Counted from the stretch's first letter, positions 7,795 to 16,583 are shown. The stretch is DNA of 64,000 nt from Nonomuraea rhodomycinica (GCF_013363995.1 NZ_JABWGO010000001.1:1187222-1251221), one strand, 5' to 3'. The notes: generated by a model not told the origin, from the sequence alone. Program-made: numbers and translations.

Positions 7795-7811
7795 CTACGT
7801 ATGACCTACGT
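7795..7811. promoter_or_regulatory. Direct repeat CTACGT with 11-bp spacing
   Basis: CTACGT occurs at 7795-7800 and again at 7806-7811, one helical turn apart, in the 104-bp gap between the divergent MFS operon and the LAL regulator. An overlapping ATGAC/GTCAT inverted repeat is present. It is a plausible binding site for the adjacent regulator controlling both directions. Confidence 0.4.
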
Positions 7812-7834
7812 CATTACGGAAGGATTGCCAGCAT

Positions 7835-10501
7835 ATGGATGCATCGCTGGTCGGACGACAAGAAGAGATCGCACGCGTGGACGCGCTGCTCGACGCGGCC
7901 CGGCAGGGGCAAGGCGGAGCCCTGGTCCTGCGCGGCGAGCCCGGCATCGGCAAGACCTCATTGCTGCGGCACGCGGAACAGGCGGCAGGCGACTTCCTGG
8001 TCATGCGGGCCTTCGGCGCGGAGTTCGAGATGGAGCTGCCGTTCGCGGTCCTGCACCAGCTCTGCGCGCCGATCCTGAGCAACGTGACGGCGCTGCCCGT
8101 CCCCCACCGCAAGGCGTTGGAGATCGCCTTCGGTCTGGACACCGGCACCCCCGACCCCTTCCTGGTCGGCGTCGCGACCCTCGGCCTGCTGATCGAGGTC
8201 GCCCCGGAACGTCCGCTGCTCTGCCTGGTCGACGACGCGCAGTGGCTCGACCACGCCTCGGCCAGGGCGCTGGCCTTCCTGGCCCGCAGGGTCGCCGGCG
8301 AGCGGGTGGCCCTGCTGCTGTCGGTACGCGAGCCGTACCGGCTTCCCGAGTTCGACAAGCTGCCGAGCCTGACACTCAAGGGCTTGGGCGAGCTCGATGC
8401 CCGCGCGCTGCTGGCAGCCGCGATCCGCGCCCCGCTGGACGAGCGCGTACGCGACCGCATCCTCGCCGAAGCCCGCGGCAACCCGCTGGCGCTGCTTGAG
8501 CTGCCCAGGAGCGCCGGCCTGGCCGGGATGGCCGGCGGTTTCGCCCTGCCTCCGTCCGCGCCGGGCGTGATCGAGCAGAGCTTCCGTGCCCGGCTGGAGC
8601 TACTGTCGCCGCAGGCCCGGCTGCTGCTCACCGTCGCTGCGACCGACCCGGTCGGTGATCCGGGGCTGCTGTGGCGGGCGGCCGAACTCCTGGGCATCGA
8701 GCCGTCGGCGAGCACCGAGGCCTCCGCGCTGGTCGAGTTCGGCACCAGGATCCGCTTCAGCCATCCCCTCGCCAGGTCGGCCGCCTACCGCGCCGCCTCG
8801 GCGGACGACCGGCGACGGGCGCACGAGGCGCTGGCCGCGGTGACCGACCCCGCCGCGGACCCCGACCGGCTGGCCTGGCACCGCGCCGAGGCCAGCACCG
8901 GCCCCGACGAGGAGGTCGCGGCCGAGCTGGAACGGTCGGCGGCCCGCGCCCAGGCGAGGGGCGGCGTGGCCGCCGCCGCGGCCTTCCTGGAACGGTCCGC
9001 CGCGCTCACCCTCACCCCCGATCTCCGGACCGAGCGTGTGCTCGCCGCCGCCCAGGCCAAGCTGTCGGTCGGCGCGTACGACGTGGCCGCCGAGCTCCTC
9101 ACCGCCGCCGAGACCGCCCCGCTCGACCAGCGGCAACGGGCCAGGATCGACCTGCTGCACGGGAAGCTGTCGTTCGCCCGGCGCCGGGGCGGCGAGGGGC
9201 CCACGACGTACCTGCTGAGCGCGGCCGCCCGGCTGGCCGATCTCGATCCGGCTTGGTCACGGGCCTGCTATCTGGACGCGATGGAGACCGGCATCCTGGT
9301 CGGCGGGCTCGGTCCGGTGGCGGCGGCGGCCCGCGAGGCCCCGCCCGCGCCTCAGCCGCCCTCCAGTGCCGACGCCGTCCTGGACGGCCTGGTCACGCTG
9401 GTCACCGACGGGCACCTGGCCGCGGCCCCCGTGCTCGGGCCGGTCGTCGGGAACGCGGGCGACGAGGTGTGGGCCCGCTGGCCGTCGATGGGCTTCATGC
9501 TGGCCGTGGAGCTGTGGGACCACGACGCCCTGCACGGCGTCCCCGCCCGCGTCGTCGCGGCCGGGCGCGAATCCGGCTCGTTCCACCTGCTGCCGATCGG
9601 GCTCGCGATGCTGGCCACGGCCTCCGTGCACGCGGGCGACTTCGGCGCCGCCACGGAGATGATCTCCGAGGAGGAGGCCATCGCCGCGGCCACCGGCGCC
9701 GCGCCGCTGGTCTACCCGCGCCTCCACCTGGCCGCCATGCGCGGCCGCCGCGAGGAGGCGGTCAAGCTGTTCGACAGCGTGCTCGCGGCGAGCCAGCGGA
9801 TGAGCCTCAGCGTCCAGTGGGCGACGAGCGTGCTCAACAACGGACTGGCCGACTACCGGGCGGCGCTGGAGGCCGCCCGGCAGGCCGTCGCGCACGGCGA
9901 CCTCGGATTGTCCGGGCTGGCGCTGCCCGAGCTGGTCGAGGCTGCCGTACGCTGCGGCGAGACCGAGCTGGCCGCCTCTGCCCTGCGTACGCTCTCCGAA
10001 CGCACCCGAGCCGGCAGGCAGGCGTGGGGCCTCGGCGTCGAGGCGTACTCCCGCGCCCTGGTCACCGAGGACGAGAACGCCTACCACGAGGCCGTCGAAC
10101 ACCTCGACGCCACCCCGATGGCGATCTACCGCGCCCGCGCGCACCTGCTGTACGGAGAGTCACTGCGCCGTCAGGGACGGCGGCGCGAGGCCCGCGAGCG
10201 GCTGCGCACGGCCCATGAGCTGCTGTCCGACCTCGGCGCGCAGGCGTTCGCCGACCGCGCGGCGGCTGAGCTGCGCGCCACCGGCGAGCACGCGAGAAGC
10301 CGCTCCTCGCAGGCGTCGGACCAGCTCACGCTGCAGGAGCTGCACATCGCCCGGCTGGTCGCCGACGGTGCCAGCTCCAAGGAGGTGGCGGCCAAGCTGT
10401 TCCTCAGCCCACGCACGGTGGACGCGCACCTGCGCAACATCTTCCGTAAGCTCGGCCTCACCTCGCGCAGGCAGCTGAAAGACCTCCCCGGCATCCGCTA
10501 G
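7835..10501 (+). CDS. LAL-family LuxR regulator
   Basis: This 888-aa protein has the architecture of large ATP-binding LuxR (LAL/MalT-like) regulators. The Walker A motif is GEPGIGKTSLL near residue 35 and Walker B LCLVDDAQWLD near 130. A long helical, TPR-like middle follows, and a C-terminal LuxR helix-turn-helix ends the protein (LTLQELHIARLVADGASSKE ... SPRTVDAHLRNIFRKLGL). GGAAGGA precedes the ATG. Such regulators need ATP and often an inducer bound by the middle domain. Divergent orientation makes the MFS/carotenoid oxygenase operon the likely target. Confidence 0.92.
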   Translation: MDASLVGRQEEIARVDALLDAARQGQGGALVLRGEPGIGKTSLLRHAEQAAGDFLVMRAFGAEFEMELPFAVLHQLCAPILSNVTALPVPHRKALEIAFGLDTGTPDPFLVGVATLGLLIEVAPERPLLCLVDDAQWLDHASARALAFLARRVAGERVALLLSVREPYRLPEFDKLPSLTLKGLGELDARALLAAAIRAPLDERVRDRILAEARGNPLALLELPRSAGLAGMAGGFALPPSAPGVIEQSFRARLELLSPQARLLLTVAATDPVGDPGLLWRAAELLGIEPSASTEASALVEFGTRIRFSHPLARSAAYRAASADDRRRAHEALAAVTDPAADPDRLAWHRAEASTGPDEEVAAELERSAARAQARGGVAAAAAFLERSAALTLTPDLRTERVLAAAQAKLSVGAYDVAAELLTAAETAPLDQRQRARIDLLHGKLSFARRRGGEGPTTYLLSAAARLADLDPAWSRACYLDAMETGILVGGLGPVAAAAREAPPAPQPPSSADAVLDGLVTLVTDGHLAAAPVLGPVVGNAGDEVWARWPSMGFMLAVELWDHDALHGVPARVVAAGRESGSFHLLPIGLAMLATASVHAGDFGAATEMISEEEAIAAATGAAPLVYPRLHLAAMRGRREEAVKLFDSVLAASQRMSLSVQWATSVLNNGLADYRAALEAARQAVAHGDLGLSGLALPELVEAAVRCGETELAASALRTLSERTRAGRQAWGLGVEAYSRALVTEDENAYHEAVEHLDATPMAIYRARAHLLYGESLRRQGRRREARERLRTAHELLSDLGAQAFADRAAAELRATGEHARSRSSQASDQLTLQELHIARLVADGASSKEVAAKLFLSPRTVDAHLRNIFRKLGLTSRRQLKDLPGIR

Positions 10502-10837
10502 CCGCATAGTGGCCCGCGCGGCCTCCGGCCCCGTAATCGTCAGCACGGGGCCGGGCCAGTTCAGCCCGTACTTGGCCCGGTAGGCGCCGGAGACCCGCTC
10601 GATCAGCGCGGGCTCGTCCACGGGCGCCAGCCGTACGAGCACGGTCACACCGTCCAGCTCGATCTCCGTATCCGCGCCCGCCAGCGCCCTGCGGTACCAC
10701 CCGCTCCGGTGACCGAAGGCAGAGCGGACATACGCCGCACCGTCGATCGCCACCACCCAGATCGGCCTGGCCGACCACCTTCCGTCCGCGTGCTGCACGC
10801 GTATCACGATCTCCACTGCCTCGGCGCATCCGTCCAT
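10160..10837 (-). CDS. DUF2255 family protein with read-through C-terminus
   Basis: The first ~110 residues, including RWSARPIWVVAIDGAAYVRS, AFGHRSGWYRRALAG and a closing GPEAARATMRL, match the compact DUF2255 family (flavin-reductase-like small proteins) in build and length. The frame then runs another ~110 codons antisense to the 3' end of the LAL gene, where its sequence looks like a shadow. A TAG sits one base out of frame right after the DUF2255 part (at about 10500), so a one-base indel seems to have removed the natural stop. The domain may still fold. The function of the family is not established. Confidence 0.6.
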   Translation of the reverse strand: MDGCAEAVEIVIRVQHADGRWSARPIWVVAIDGAAYVRSAFGHRSGWYRRALAGADTEIELDGVTVLVRLAPVDEPALIERVSGAYRAKYGLNWPGPVLTITGPEAARATMRLADAGEVFQLPARGEAELTEDVAQVRVHRAWAEEQLGRHLLGAGTVGDQPGDVQLLQRELVRRLRGAASRVLAGGAQLSRRAVGERLRAEVGQQLMGRAQPLAGLAPPSLTAQ

Positions 10838-10953
10838 GGCCCCACAGTGCCGACGACCCCGTCGGAACCGCGTCGGCGATGACTGCCTACCTCTCCCGCA
10901 TAGGCAGGTTTCACCGACGCGAGCGGCAGGGCCGCGCGGCCACAGTGAGCGTC

Positions 10954-11160
10954 ATGACAACGACTGACACCATCTCGTCCACGCTTTCCGGCGAGCAGAC
11001 CAGCGACCCCAAGCCTGCGAAGAAGAACAAGGCCAGGCGGCGTACGGCGAAAGGGCTGGCGTGGTTCGCGCTGCTCCTCACGGCCGTGCTCGTGCTGGCC
11101 GAGCCGTGGCTGCTGCTCCCCGCGGCCGCCCTGCTCGCCGCGATCACCCTGTGGGACTGA
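10954..11160 (+). CDS. Small single-pass membrane protein (68 aa)
   Basis: Starting at ATG 10954, the protein has a charged N-terminal third (KPAKKNKARRRTAKG) followed by a hydrophobic segment, WFALLLTAVLVLAEPWLLL, continuing through an Ala/Leu-rich stretch, so one long or two short membrane passes. It directly precedes a degraded multicopper oxidase gene, only 8 bp away, and may belong to a former metal-handling operon. The function is unknown. Confidence 0.5.
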   Translation: MTTTDTISSTLSGEQTSDPKPAKKNKARRRTAKGLAWFALLLTAVLVLAEPWLLLPAAALLAAITLWD

Positions 11161-11168
11161 CACGCCCC

Positions 11169-11940
11169 ATGTCTGAACCCCTCTTCCTCACCGACATGCT
11201 GCTGGCTCTCGCGGTCATGGCCGCCGCGGCGGCCCTCGGCCTCCGGGCCGGCCGGTCCCGCCCGATCCTGTACAGCACAGCGGCTCTCGTCCTGGCCCGG
11301 CTCGCCGTGGCGGCCCTGCTGCTCACCGGCGGGCTGCCGCTGGCCGGTCCACGGCTTCTCCTCCAGGTGCCCCTCGCGGCGATCCCCCTTGCCCTGGCCT
11401 TCTTCCGGTCGGAAGCTCGGCGTCCCGCAGCGGTGGGCGCGGGGCTATCCGCTCTATGGCTGTTCTTCCCCTACGCCCACTCGGCTTCCTCGCCGCTCCG
11501 GCAGTCGTCCTCACCCTGGCCTACCAGGGCAACGTGACCGCGTCGGACACGATGGCCGGACACCACCACATGGGCACGAGCGTCGCCGACCTGACCGGCC
11601 CTGGAGACAGAACGCCCGATGTGCGGGTCACCCTGACCGCCGCGCACAGCAAGATCAAGCTGGCCTCCGGCCGCGAGATCGACGCGCTGACCTTCAACGG
11701 CCAGGCCCCCGGCCCGCAAATCCGGGCCAAGAAGGGCCAACTGCTTGAGGTCACCCTACTCAACACCGACGTCAAGGAGGGCGTGACGCTGCACTGGCAC
11801 GGCGTCGACGTGCCCAACGCCGAAGACGGCGTGCCCGGCGTCACCCAGGAAGCCGTCATGCCTGGCCAGAAGCACGTCTACCGGTTCGTGCCCAATTGCA
11901 CCGGCACGTTCTGGTACCACACCCATCGCGCCTCGTCGCT
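11169..11940 (+). pseudogene. Truncated, frameshifted membrane-anchored multicopper oxidase
   Basis: From ATG 11169 the frame encodes several hydrophobic segments. Near 11450-11470 coding moves to a second frame (VVLTLAYQGNVTASDTMAGH), and within it are unmistakable multicopper oxidase motifs: TLHWHGVDVPNAEDGVPGVT (the HWHG copper motif) and CTGTFWYHTHRAS (the HxH motif). The reading is cut off right after WYHTH, so cupredoxin domains 2 and 3 with the remaining copper ligands are absent. A frameshift and a 3' deletion make it a pseudogene. The break coincides with the start of the decayed island next to the tRNA-Pro insertion site. Confidence 0.75.
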
Positions 11941-12539
11941 GACAGTTGTGCTGCGGCGCGCAGCACCTGAGCTTCCGACGACGGATGCGTCGGCGGGCCA
12001 AGGCGGCAACAATGTGCATGGTGGCAGTGATGGCGAGCTGTGCCTGGCCATCAGGACGGTGACGCCCGCCAGCGAGTTGCTCGGGCTGACCGCAGCGGAT
12101 GTGACTGGGCGAGGCCCTGATCTGTGTCCGGTGCAAGGGAGCTGGGCGTGACAGTGGCTCTCGGCGAGTCCGGAGCCGTTCTGGCCGCAACCGGTGAGAT
12201 CGGCGCCACCCAAGTGGCGCCGGCATGGTCCAGCGCCGTGCGCTCACCCAGCATTGCTTCCTGGATAACCGTCGTTATCCGGCAAGATAGCGATCACGCA
12301 CCGGGCAGATCTGCGAGGCCAACGCACGCTTCGCTTCCCGGTTGTCCGACAGGCCAGCGCGTTGACCAGCGTCCTGCGGTTACGCACAGCCAGCGAGCCG
12401 ACTGCGCCCGCCACGCCATCGCCCACAGCCCCACGTGGTGCGAGGTCATGTCGGGGGTGACGCGCGCGTCGTCGGCCTCCCACGCGATCTCCGAGACGAC
12501 GAACTCCACCATCAGCTCGAATGCCTGGCCCGATCGGCG
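11941..12539. other. Decayed junction DNA
   Basis: Nearly 600 bases between the broken multicopper oxidase and the integrase remnant hold no frame that I can support on either strand. Short coding-like stretches change frame often. This is best read as scar tissue left by earlier insertions and deletions at the tRNA-Pro locus. Confidence 0.45.
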
Positions 12540-13299
12540 AGTGGGGACAGCCCCTCCGCGCTGCCCAACTGGGCGTCGCTGGAGCGACCGGCGGAGGCGC
12601 CTGTGGAACGTTCCACTGATTGCTACAAAGGGTGGGGTGAAGTCGTGATCTTCGTGGCGCGCACGGCGGCGCGCATCGGCGAGGTCTCCGGAGTCCGTGT
12701 CGGAGACATCGACACCACGACGTGGACCTGGACCGTCCGCAGGCAGACGACGCCAGGCCCGGGTGGTCTCGCCGACAAAGGGACGAAGGGCAAGCGGGCC
12801 AGGAAGGTCCCGATCATCGCCGAGGTCCGAGAGTTGGTGCTGCGGCGTCTTGAGGCCGCCGGCAACGCCCCGACCGCTCGGCTGTTCACTGCTCCCAGAG
12901 GGCCGCATCACCACCGCGGTCCTGCGGGACGCTACCCACTGGGACGAGGTCGTGGCGAAGCTCGGCTACGAACACCTCCGCCGGCACGATCTCCGCCACA
13001 CCGGTCTCACCTGGATGGCCGATGCCGGGGGCCCGGTGCACGTGCTGTGGAAGATCGCCGGTCACGGGCCCCTGACCACCACTCAGCGCTATCTCCCCCT
13101 GGACAGCAACTCCCTCGTGGCGGCGAGCAACGCCTTGAGCGCCCATCTCAACCAGGGCTGGTCCCAAGCTCCGGGTGGTGTAGATGATCAGCATGATCGC
13201 GGAGAGAAGCAGAAAGACCGGCCTACCTGGGCTTTCACCCAGGCCGACCGGCCTTGTTTCACCGTCGGGACGACAGGATTTGAACCTGCGACCCCTTGA
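12540..13299 (+). pseudogene. Old tyrosine recombinase (phage/ICE integrase) remnant
   Basis: Two reading frames together give the C-terminal catalytic domain of an XerC-like integrase. The first holds DCYKGWGEVVIFVARTAARI and IGEVSGVRVGDID (Arg I region); after a frameshift near 12896 the second holds GRITTAVLRDATHWDEVV, RRHDLRHTGLTWMADAG (HxxR), WKIAGHG and TTTQRY (catalytic Tyr). The N-terminal arm- and core-binding domains are missing. The frame runs into the 43-bp att repeat and ends inside it (GTTGFEPATP). It is a relic of an earlier element that used the same tRNA-Pro site as the present one. Confidence 0.8.
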
Positions 13300-13306
13300 C
13301 CCCCAG
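13264..13306. repeat. attL: attL: 43-bp copy of the tRNA-Pro 3' part
   Basis: These 43 bases are identical to 20516-20558, which covers the anticodon loop, variable region, T arm and acceptor 3' strand of tRNA-Pro. The match ends abruptly on both sides. It is the displaced copy left at the far end of the integrated element, not a working tRNA gene, as no 5' half follows. Confidence 0.92.
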
Positions 13307-13413
13307 GCACATCATGAGGGGGCGGGATCATGGACGATACCCGCCCCCGCCTGGGCTTACGGTCCCGTACGGTCCTCAGGAGTCCATGACCGTCCGGGAC
13401 GGTTGTCACTCAG

Positions 13414-14190
13414 TTAGTCACCCAGCATTTGGGCTGCCGGTTGGGGCTGCTGCCACACATCACGCCCGTTGCTCCACAGCTCGGAGGCGTGGTACGCGAA
13501 CCGGTCGAACAGGCCGTCATCCTGGTACCGCCGCAGGTGCAGCATCGGCGAGTCGTGTCCGACGAGCTTGGCCAGATGAGGCGTGACGAGCATCTCCGAG
13601 TCGAACCGGAAGACGCTCATGGCGATGTGCTCGTCACCGTACCTGGCCTCGACTCCTGGGACGTCGCGTAGTTGCTCGATCTCCGACAGGGTGATCCGGA
13701 TACGTGTGGAGACCGTCAACGGGACGTTCTCCACCTCCTCACGGCGTCGGGTGACCTCGCTCTCGGGGTCGCCGACGAGGAACCGTATCTTGCAGCCCTG
13801 CTGAGCCTTCCGCTTGAGGACCTTGGCGAGATTGGGGTGTTCCAGCCACAGGAAGTAGTTCGTGTAACCGGCGAACACGATCTCGTTGCGCGCCGCGGTG
13901 ATGAGGTTCCGCCAGATCGACTTCGGACATGCGGAACGATACGGATAAACGGTCAACACTTCCTTGTCGGGTCCCGTTTTTACCGTATTGCGAATTGCGT
14001 CTGGCCATAACACGGCTGTCTCAACTCCTAGTGCCTCTGCGGCGGCCCACTGGTGCCGCAGGTGCGGAACGCGAGTCTCGTCTTGCAACCAGCGTTCTAC
14101 CGTCTTGACGTCCACCCCACACCGATCAGCCAAGTTCTGGTTCGTGACCTGGGCGTTCAGCATGGCGCGGCGTAGGGCGACGTTGGCCAC
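13414..14190 (-). CDS. XRE-type regulator with DUF5919 domain
   Basis: The GTG at 14190, preceded by GAGGTG, gives a 258-aa protein. Residues ~5-45 form a helix-turn-helix, LADRCGVDVKTVERWLQDET. The larger C-terminal part (WRNLITAARNEIVFAGYTNY, KRKAQQGCKIRFLVGDP, and VFRFDSEMLVTPHLAKLVGH) matches the phospholipase-D-like DUF5919 found in actinomycete XRE proteins. These are common on integrative elements, and their signal is not known. It is next to attL, transcribed toward it, and diverges from the small genes to its right, which it may control. Confidence 0.78.
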   Translation of the reverse strand: MANVALRRAMLNAQVTNQNLADRCGVDVKTVERWLQDETRVPHLRHQWAAAEALGVETAVLWPDAIRNTVKTGPDKEVLTVYPYRSACPKSIWRNLITAARNEIVFAGYTNYFLWLEHPNLAKVLKRKAQQGCKIRFLVGDPESEVTRRREEVENVPLTVSTRIRITLSEIEQLRDVPGVEARYGDEHIAMSVFRFDSEMLVTPHLAKLVGHDSPMLHLRRYQDDGLFDRFAYHASELWSNGRDVWQQPQPAAQMLGD

Positions 14191-14305
14191 GGTACACCTC
14201 GGGGGGGCGAAGGACGTCAGGGACGTTTTGAGCGTAACGCCGTAACGTCCTGGACGTCTCGATAACGCGGTGGGTTCGTCACGGGTAAGTAAGCACGCTG
14301 ATCTC

Positions 14306-14521
14306 ATGTCAACGCCGGTGATTCTCGAAGACCTCCAAGCAGCCTTTCCCGGTTGGTGTATTTGGCGAAGTTCTGCTGGGCGTCTATGGGCAACTCGAAA
14401 CGGCCGGCGCCTATCCAAGACAGAGATAGATCACGGCCTCTGCCAGACCCTCGACGCCGACGACGTCGCCGAACTCGCCGAGCAGTTGAGGGAACAGGAA
14501 GCGGCGGAGCAGGCCCCATGA
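14306..14521 (+). CDS. Small conserved element protein (71 aa)
   Basis: From ATG 14306 the protein reads PVILEDLQAAFPGWCIWRSS and continues with a predicted helical, acidic C-terminus rich in Ala-Glu (DDVAELAEQLREQEAAEQ). Its size and composition resemble small proteins commonly carried beside regulators on actinomycete elements. The stop overlaps the next start by four bases (ATGA), so the two are translated together. The function is unknown. Confidence 0.6.
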   Translation: MSTPVILEDLQAAFPGWCIWRSSAGRLWATRNGRRLSKTEIDHGLCQTLDADDVAELAEQLREQEAAEQAP

Positions 14522-14967
14522 ACGCCCCTCCGTCCCGAGTGGGCTGCCGCGCCAAGATCGTGGACATGCTGCACAGCCCAGCGCGGACACGAGCCTCGGC
14601 CGAATGGCTCTTGGGCCAGCGCGGAACCGTGGTGGGCGTGCTCAGGAACGGAACACTGGCGCTGCTCAAACTGGACGACGGGCCGAGCGTCTTTCCAGGC
14701 GGAGTACGGCGCTGGCCGGTCCACTGGGATGACCTGCTCGTATACACGGTTCAGCCGGGCCCTGACGAGCCCGCCGAGGACTATCGGCTCGGGCTGACTG
14801 GTAGCGGCCGCGAAGCGATCCATCACGCCGTACGACCCGGCACGGTGTTCGGTGCATGTGGAGCGCTGGCCCATCCGCTGCCCATGTGCGGCTGGTCTCT
14901 GCCTTTCAAGGCGACGGCGGCCAGGGCGTGCCCGGAGTGCTCCCACCTGGTCAGGACGGCCTCATAG
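14518..14967 (+). CDS. Hypothetical element protein (149 aa)
   Basis: It begins at ATG 14518 inside the stop codon of the preceding gene. There is an SH3-like stretch, GQRGTVVGVLRNGTLALLKL, and a C-terminal region with Cys and His (GACGALAHPLPMCGW, ACPECSHLV) that could bind a metal. No family is recognised. It forms a two-gene unit with the 71-aa protein and faces away from the XRE/DUF5919 gene. Confidence 0.6.
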   Translation: MNAPPSRVGCRAKIVDMLHSPARTRASAEWLLGQRGTVVGVLRNGTLALLKLDDGPSVFPGGVRRWPVHWDDLLVYTVQPGPDEPAEDYRLGLTGSGREAIHHAVRPGTVFGACGALAHPLPMCGWSLPFKATAARACPECSHLVRTAS

Positions 14968-15554
14968 ACGAGGCGGCGGCATGATCGACCTCTCGGCGCT
15001 ACCGGGTGCGCCGAGCTTCCCCGGCTCATGCTGTCGCCTCCCCCAGTGGCCGTTGCATCCCACGGCCACTCTTCCCCCACCCCCGATAGCTGCCCGATTG
15101 TGTGGCCCGACCGAGGTGTCAACCCCGTCTTCCGATGCCGTGCCCTTGCGGCTTCCACGCGACCCCACGCCATGCCGCACAGACGGGGTTGACGCCGACC
15201 GAGGGACACGAACAATGCGATATCGGGGGCGGGGTACGGACCTCAGCCCGCGCCCATGTGCGATCGGCACGGCAAGGACCCGCAAGCAGAGAAGCCCCTG
15301 GTAGATGCGTTGTCGACCAAAAGCAAAGCATCTTCAGGAGTGCTGCCCTCTTCTCGCAGGTGAGCTCGTCAAGGCCATCCTCGTCCTTCAGCTCTGCGAG
15401 GCGGGATGAAAAGACTCAATGGTCGATGGATCAAAATATTGTCCGAGCAGATCGCCATAAAAACAGCGCACTGTTATCCTGGATGCCAGAAACGCGAAAC
15501 AGGCAGCGATTGACGCCATCAAATGCATCGTCGACAAGAACGGCTGAGAAGACA
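14968..15554. other. Structured non-coding stretch with gene debris
   Basis: The first half carries two inverted repeats: GTGGCCGT/ACGGCCAC (15046-15053, 15062-15069) and a 13-bp perfect pair 50 bp apart (15118-15130, 15181-15193). The second half has short coding-like pieces in changing frames, MCDRHGKDPQAEKPLVDAL from 15258, GELVKAILVLQLCEAG near 15358 and DARNAKQAAIDAIKCIVDKN near 15480. These suggest one eroded gene. An origin, transfer or regulatory role for the inverted repeats is possible but unproven. Confidence 0.4.
15118..15193. repeat. 13-bp inverted repeat, 50-bp spacer
   Basis: GTCAACCCCGTCT (15118-15130) is the exact reverse complement of 15181-15193. A compact 8-bp hairpin lies just upstream (15046-15069). 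This is the most structured non-coding part of the element and therefore a candidate cis-acting site. Confidence 0.5.
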
Positions 15555-16196
15555 ATGTCATCTGGTACCCGTAATCACTGGACTCCTGCCAGGCCCCCTG
15601 AGGACGGCATCGCAGCCCAGCGCGTGCGCGAGTGGATCGATGCCGGCGAGGGGGGACTGGACGCCGTAGGGCTCAACCTCTCCGGCGCCGACCTCTCCCA
15701 CGGCGACTTCTCCGAATCATGGTTCACCGGCGCAAAGCTGGTGAACATGCGGCTGAGAGGAGCGGAGTTGTACCGCTCGGACGCCCACGGTGCCGACTTC
15801 AGCGGAGCAGATCTGACGGAATGCTCGTTGGTGCGAGTCAACCTTGATGACGCGGTCATGCGAGGGGCTATCCTTGACGGAGCGAATTTGGCGAAGGCGT
15901 CTCTTTATGGTGTTGACGCATCAGGGGCAAGTTGTCGCGGAACGCAGTTCATGGGCTCTTCGTTGCTGGGGGTAAATCTTCGTTGCGCAGATCTCAGTAA
16001 TGCTGTGTTTCAAGAAAATTCATTCAAGGTCACGTTGGACCACAACACCAAGCTCGTTGGTGCATCTGGGTCCGTTTTCGGGCCTGCGGTGATCGTTGAA
16101 AATGTGATTTCCCGCGAACTCTCCGGTGCCGCGCTCGAAGAATGGCTCACACTCAAAGGTGGGTCGCTGCGTGTCATGACGAATGATCGGTTCTAA
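15555..16196 (+). CDS. Pentapeptide-repeat protein
   Basis: A 213-aa protein from ATG 15555. After a short helical start (AAQRVREWIDAGEGGLDAV), residues ~45-150 are tandem A(D/N)LXX pentapeptides such as NLSGADLSHGDFSESWFTGA, DFSGADLTECSL and DGANLAKASL. These build a right-handed quadrilateral helix; some family members mimic DNA and protect gyrase, many are of unknown role. The gene has clearly lower GC and different codon choice than its neighbours, suggesting recent acquisition as cargo. Its stop overlaps the start of the next gene, so the two may act as a pair. Confidence 0.85.
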   Translation: MSSGTRNHWTPARPPEDGIAAQRVREWIDAGEGGLDAVGLNLSGADLSHGDFSESWFTGAKLVNMRLRGAELYRSDAHGADFSGADLTECSLVRVNLDDAVMRGAILDGANLAKASLYGVDASGASCRGTQFMGSSLLGVNLRCADLSNAVFQENSFKVTLDHNTKLVGASGSVFGPAVIVENVISRELSGAALEEWLTLKGGSLRVMTNDRF

Positions 16197-16500
16197 TAGC
16201 CCATCGCTACTAATGGCCCCCTTCGATGCAAGAGTCCTTCATATCGTTCGCAGAGGCTATTCTGAACAAGACGAGCCGGGCGAACACTATGACGTTTACG
16301 TTACCGATTACGGCGCATATGTCGATCTAATCCACACCAAATACGAGCCGCAGGGAATGTTGCCGTTGGATGAGTTCGGCGATAACGACCCCGACGATGA
16401 TGGCGGCTACGTTGAGGTGCCCACGCAGGATCTGAGAGCAATTCGCCGAGCGATCTTGGAGCTCGATGACTTCGTGAAGGCAGACGCCCTTAGGCTTTGA
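16183..16500 (+). CDS. Small acidic protein paired with the pentapeptide protein
   Basis: A 105-aa protein starting at ATG 16183, 14 bp inside the previous gene, or at ATG 16213 (MAPFDARVLHIVRRGYSE). It is acidic, with FGDNDPDDDGGYVEVPTQDL and a helical C-terminus (IRRAILELDDFVKADALRL). Low GC is shared with the upstream gene. No domain is recognised; its size and charge would fit an immunity- or antitoxin-like partner, but that is speculation from context. Confidence 0.6.
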   Translation: MIGSNSPSLLMAPFDARVLHIVRRGYSEQDEPGEHYDVYVTDYGAYVDLIHTKYEPQGMLPLDEFGDNDPDDDGGYVEVPTQDLRAIRRAILELDDFVKADALRL

Positions 16501-16583
16501 AGCTTCCATCGTTGACGCCTCGCCGCCGTAGAGCGGGGCGGTGCGCGCCGGGACCGGCCCCCAGGCCGCAGCCCGGCGCGCTG

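Noticed and set aside
13264..13306. A second tRNA-Pro gene
   Set aside because: Only the 3' part is present and no 5' half follows, so it is the att copy left by integration.
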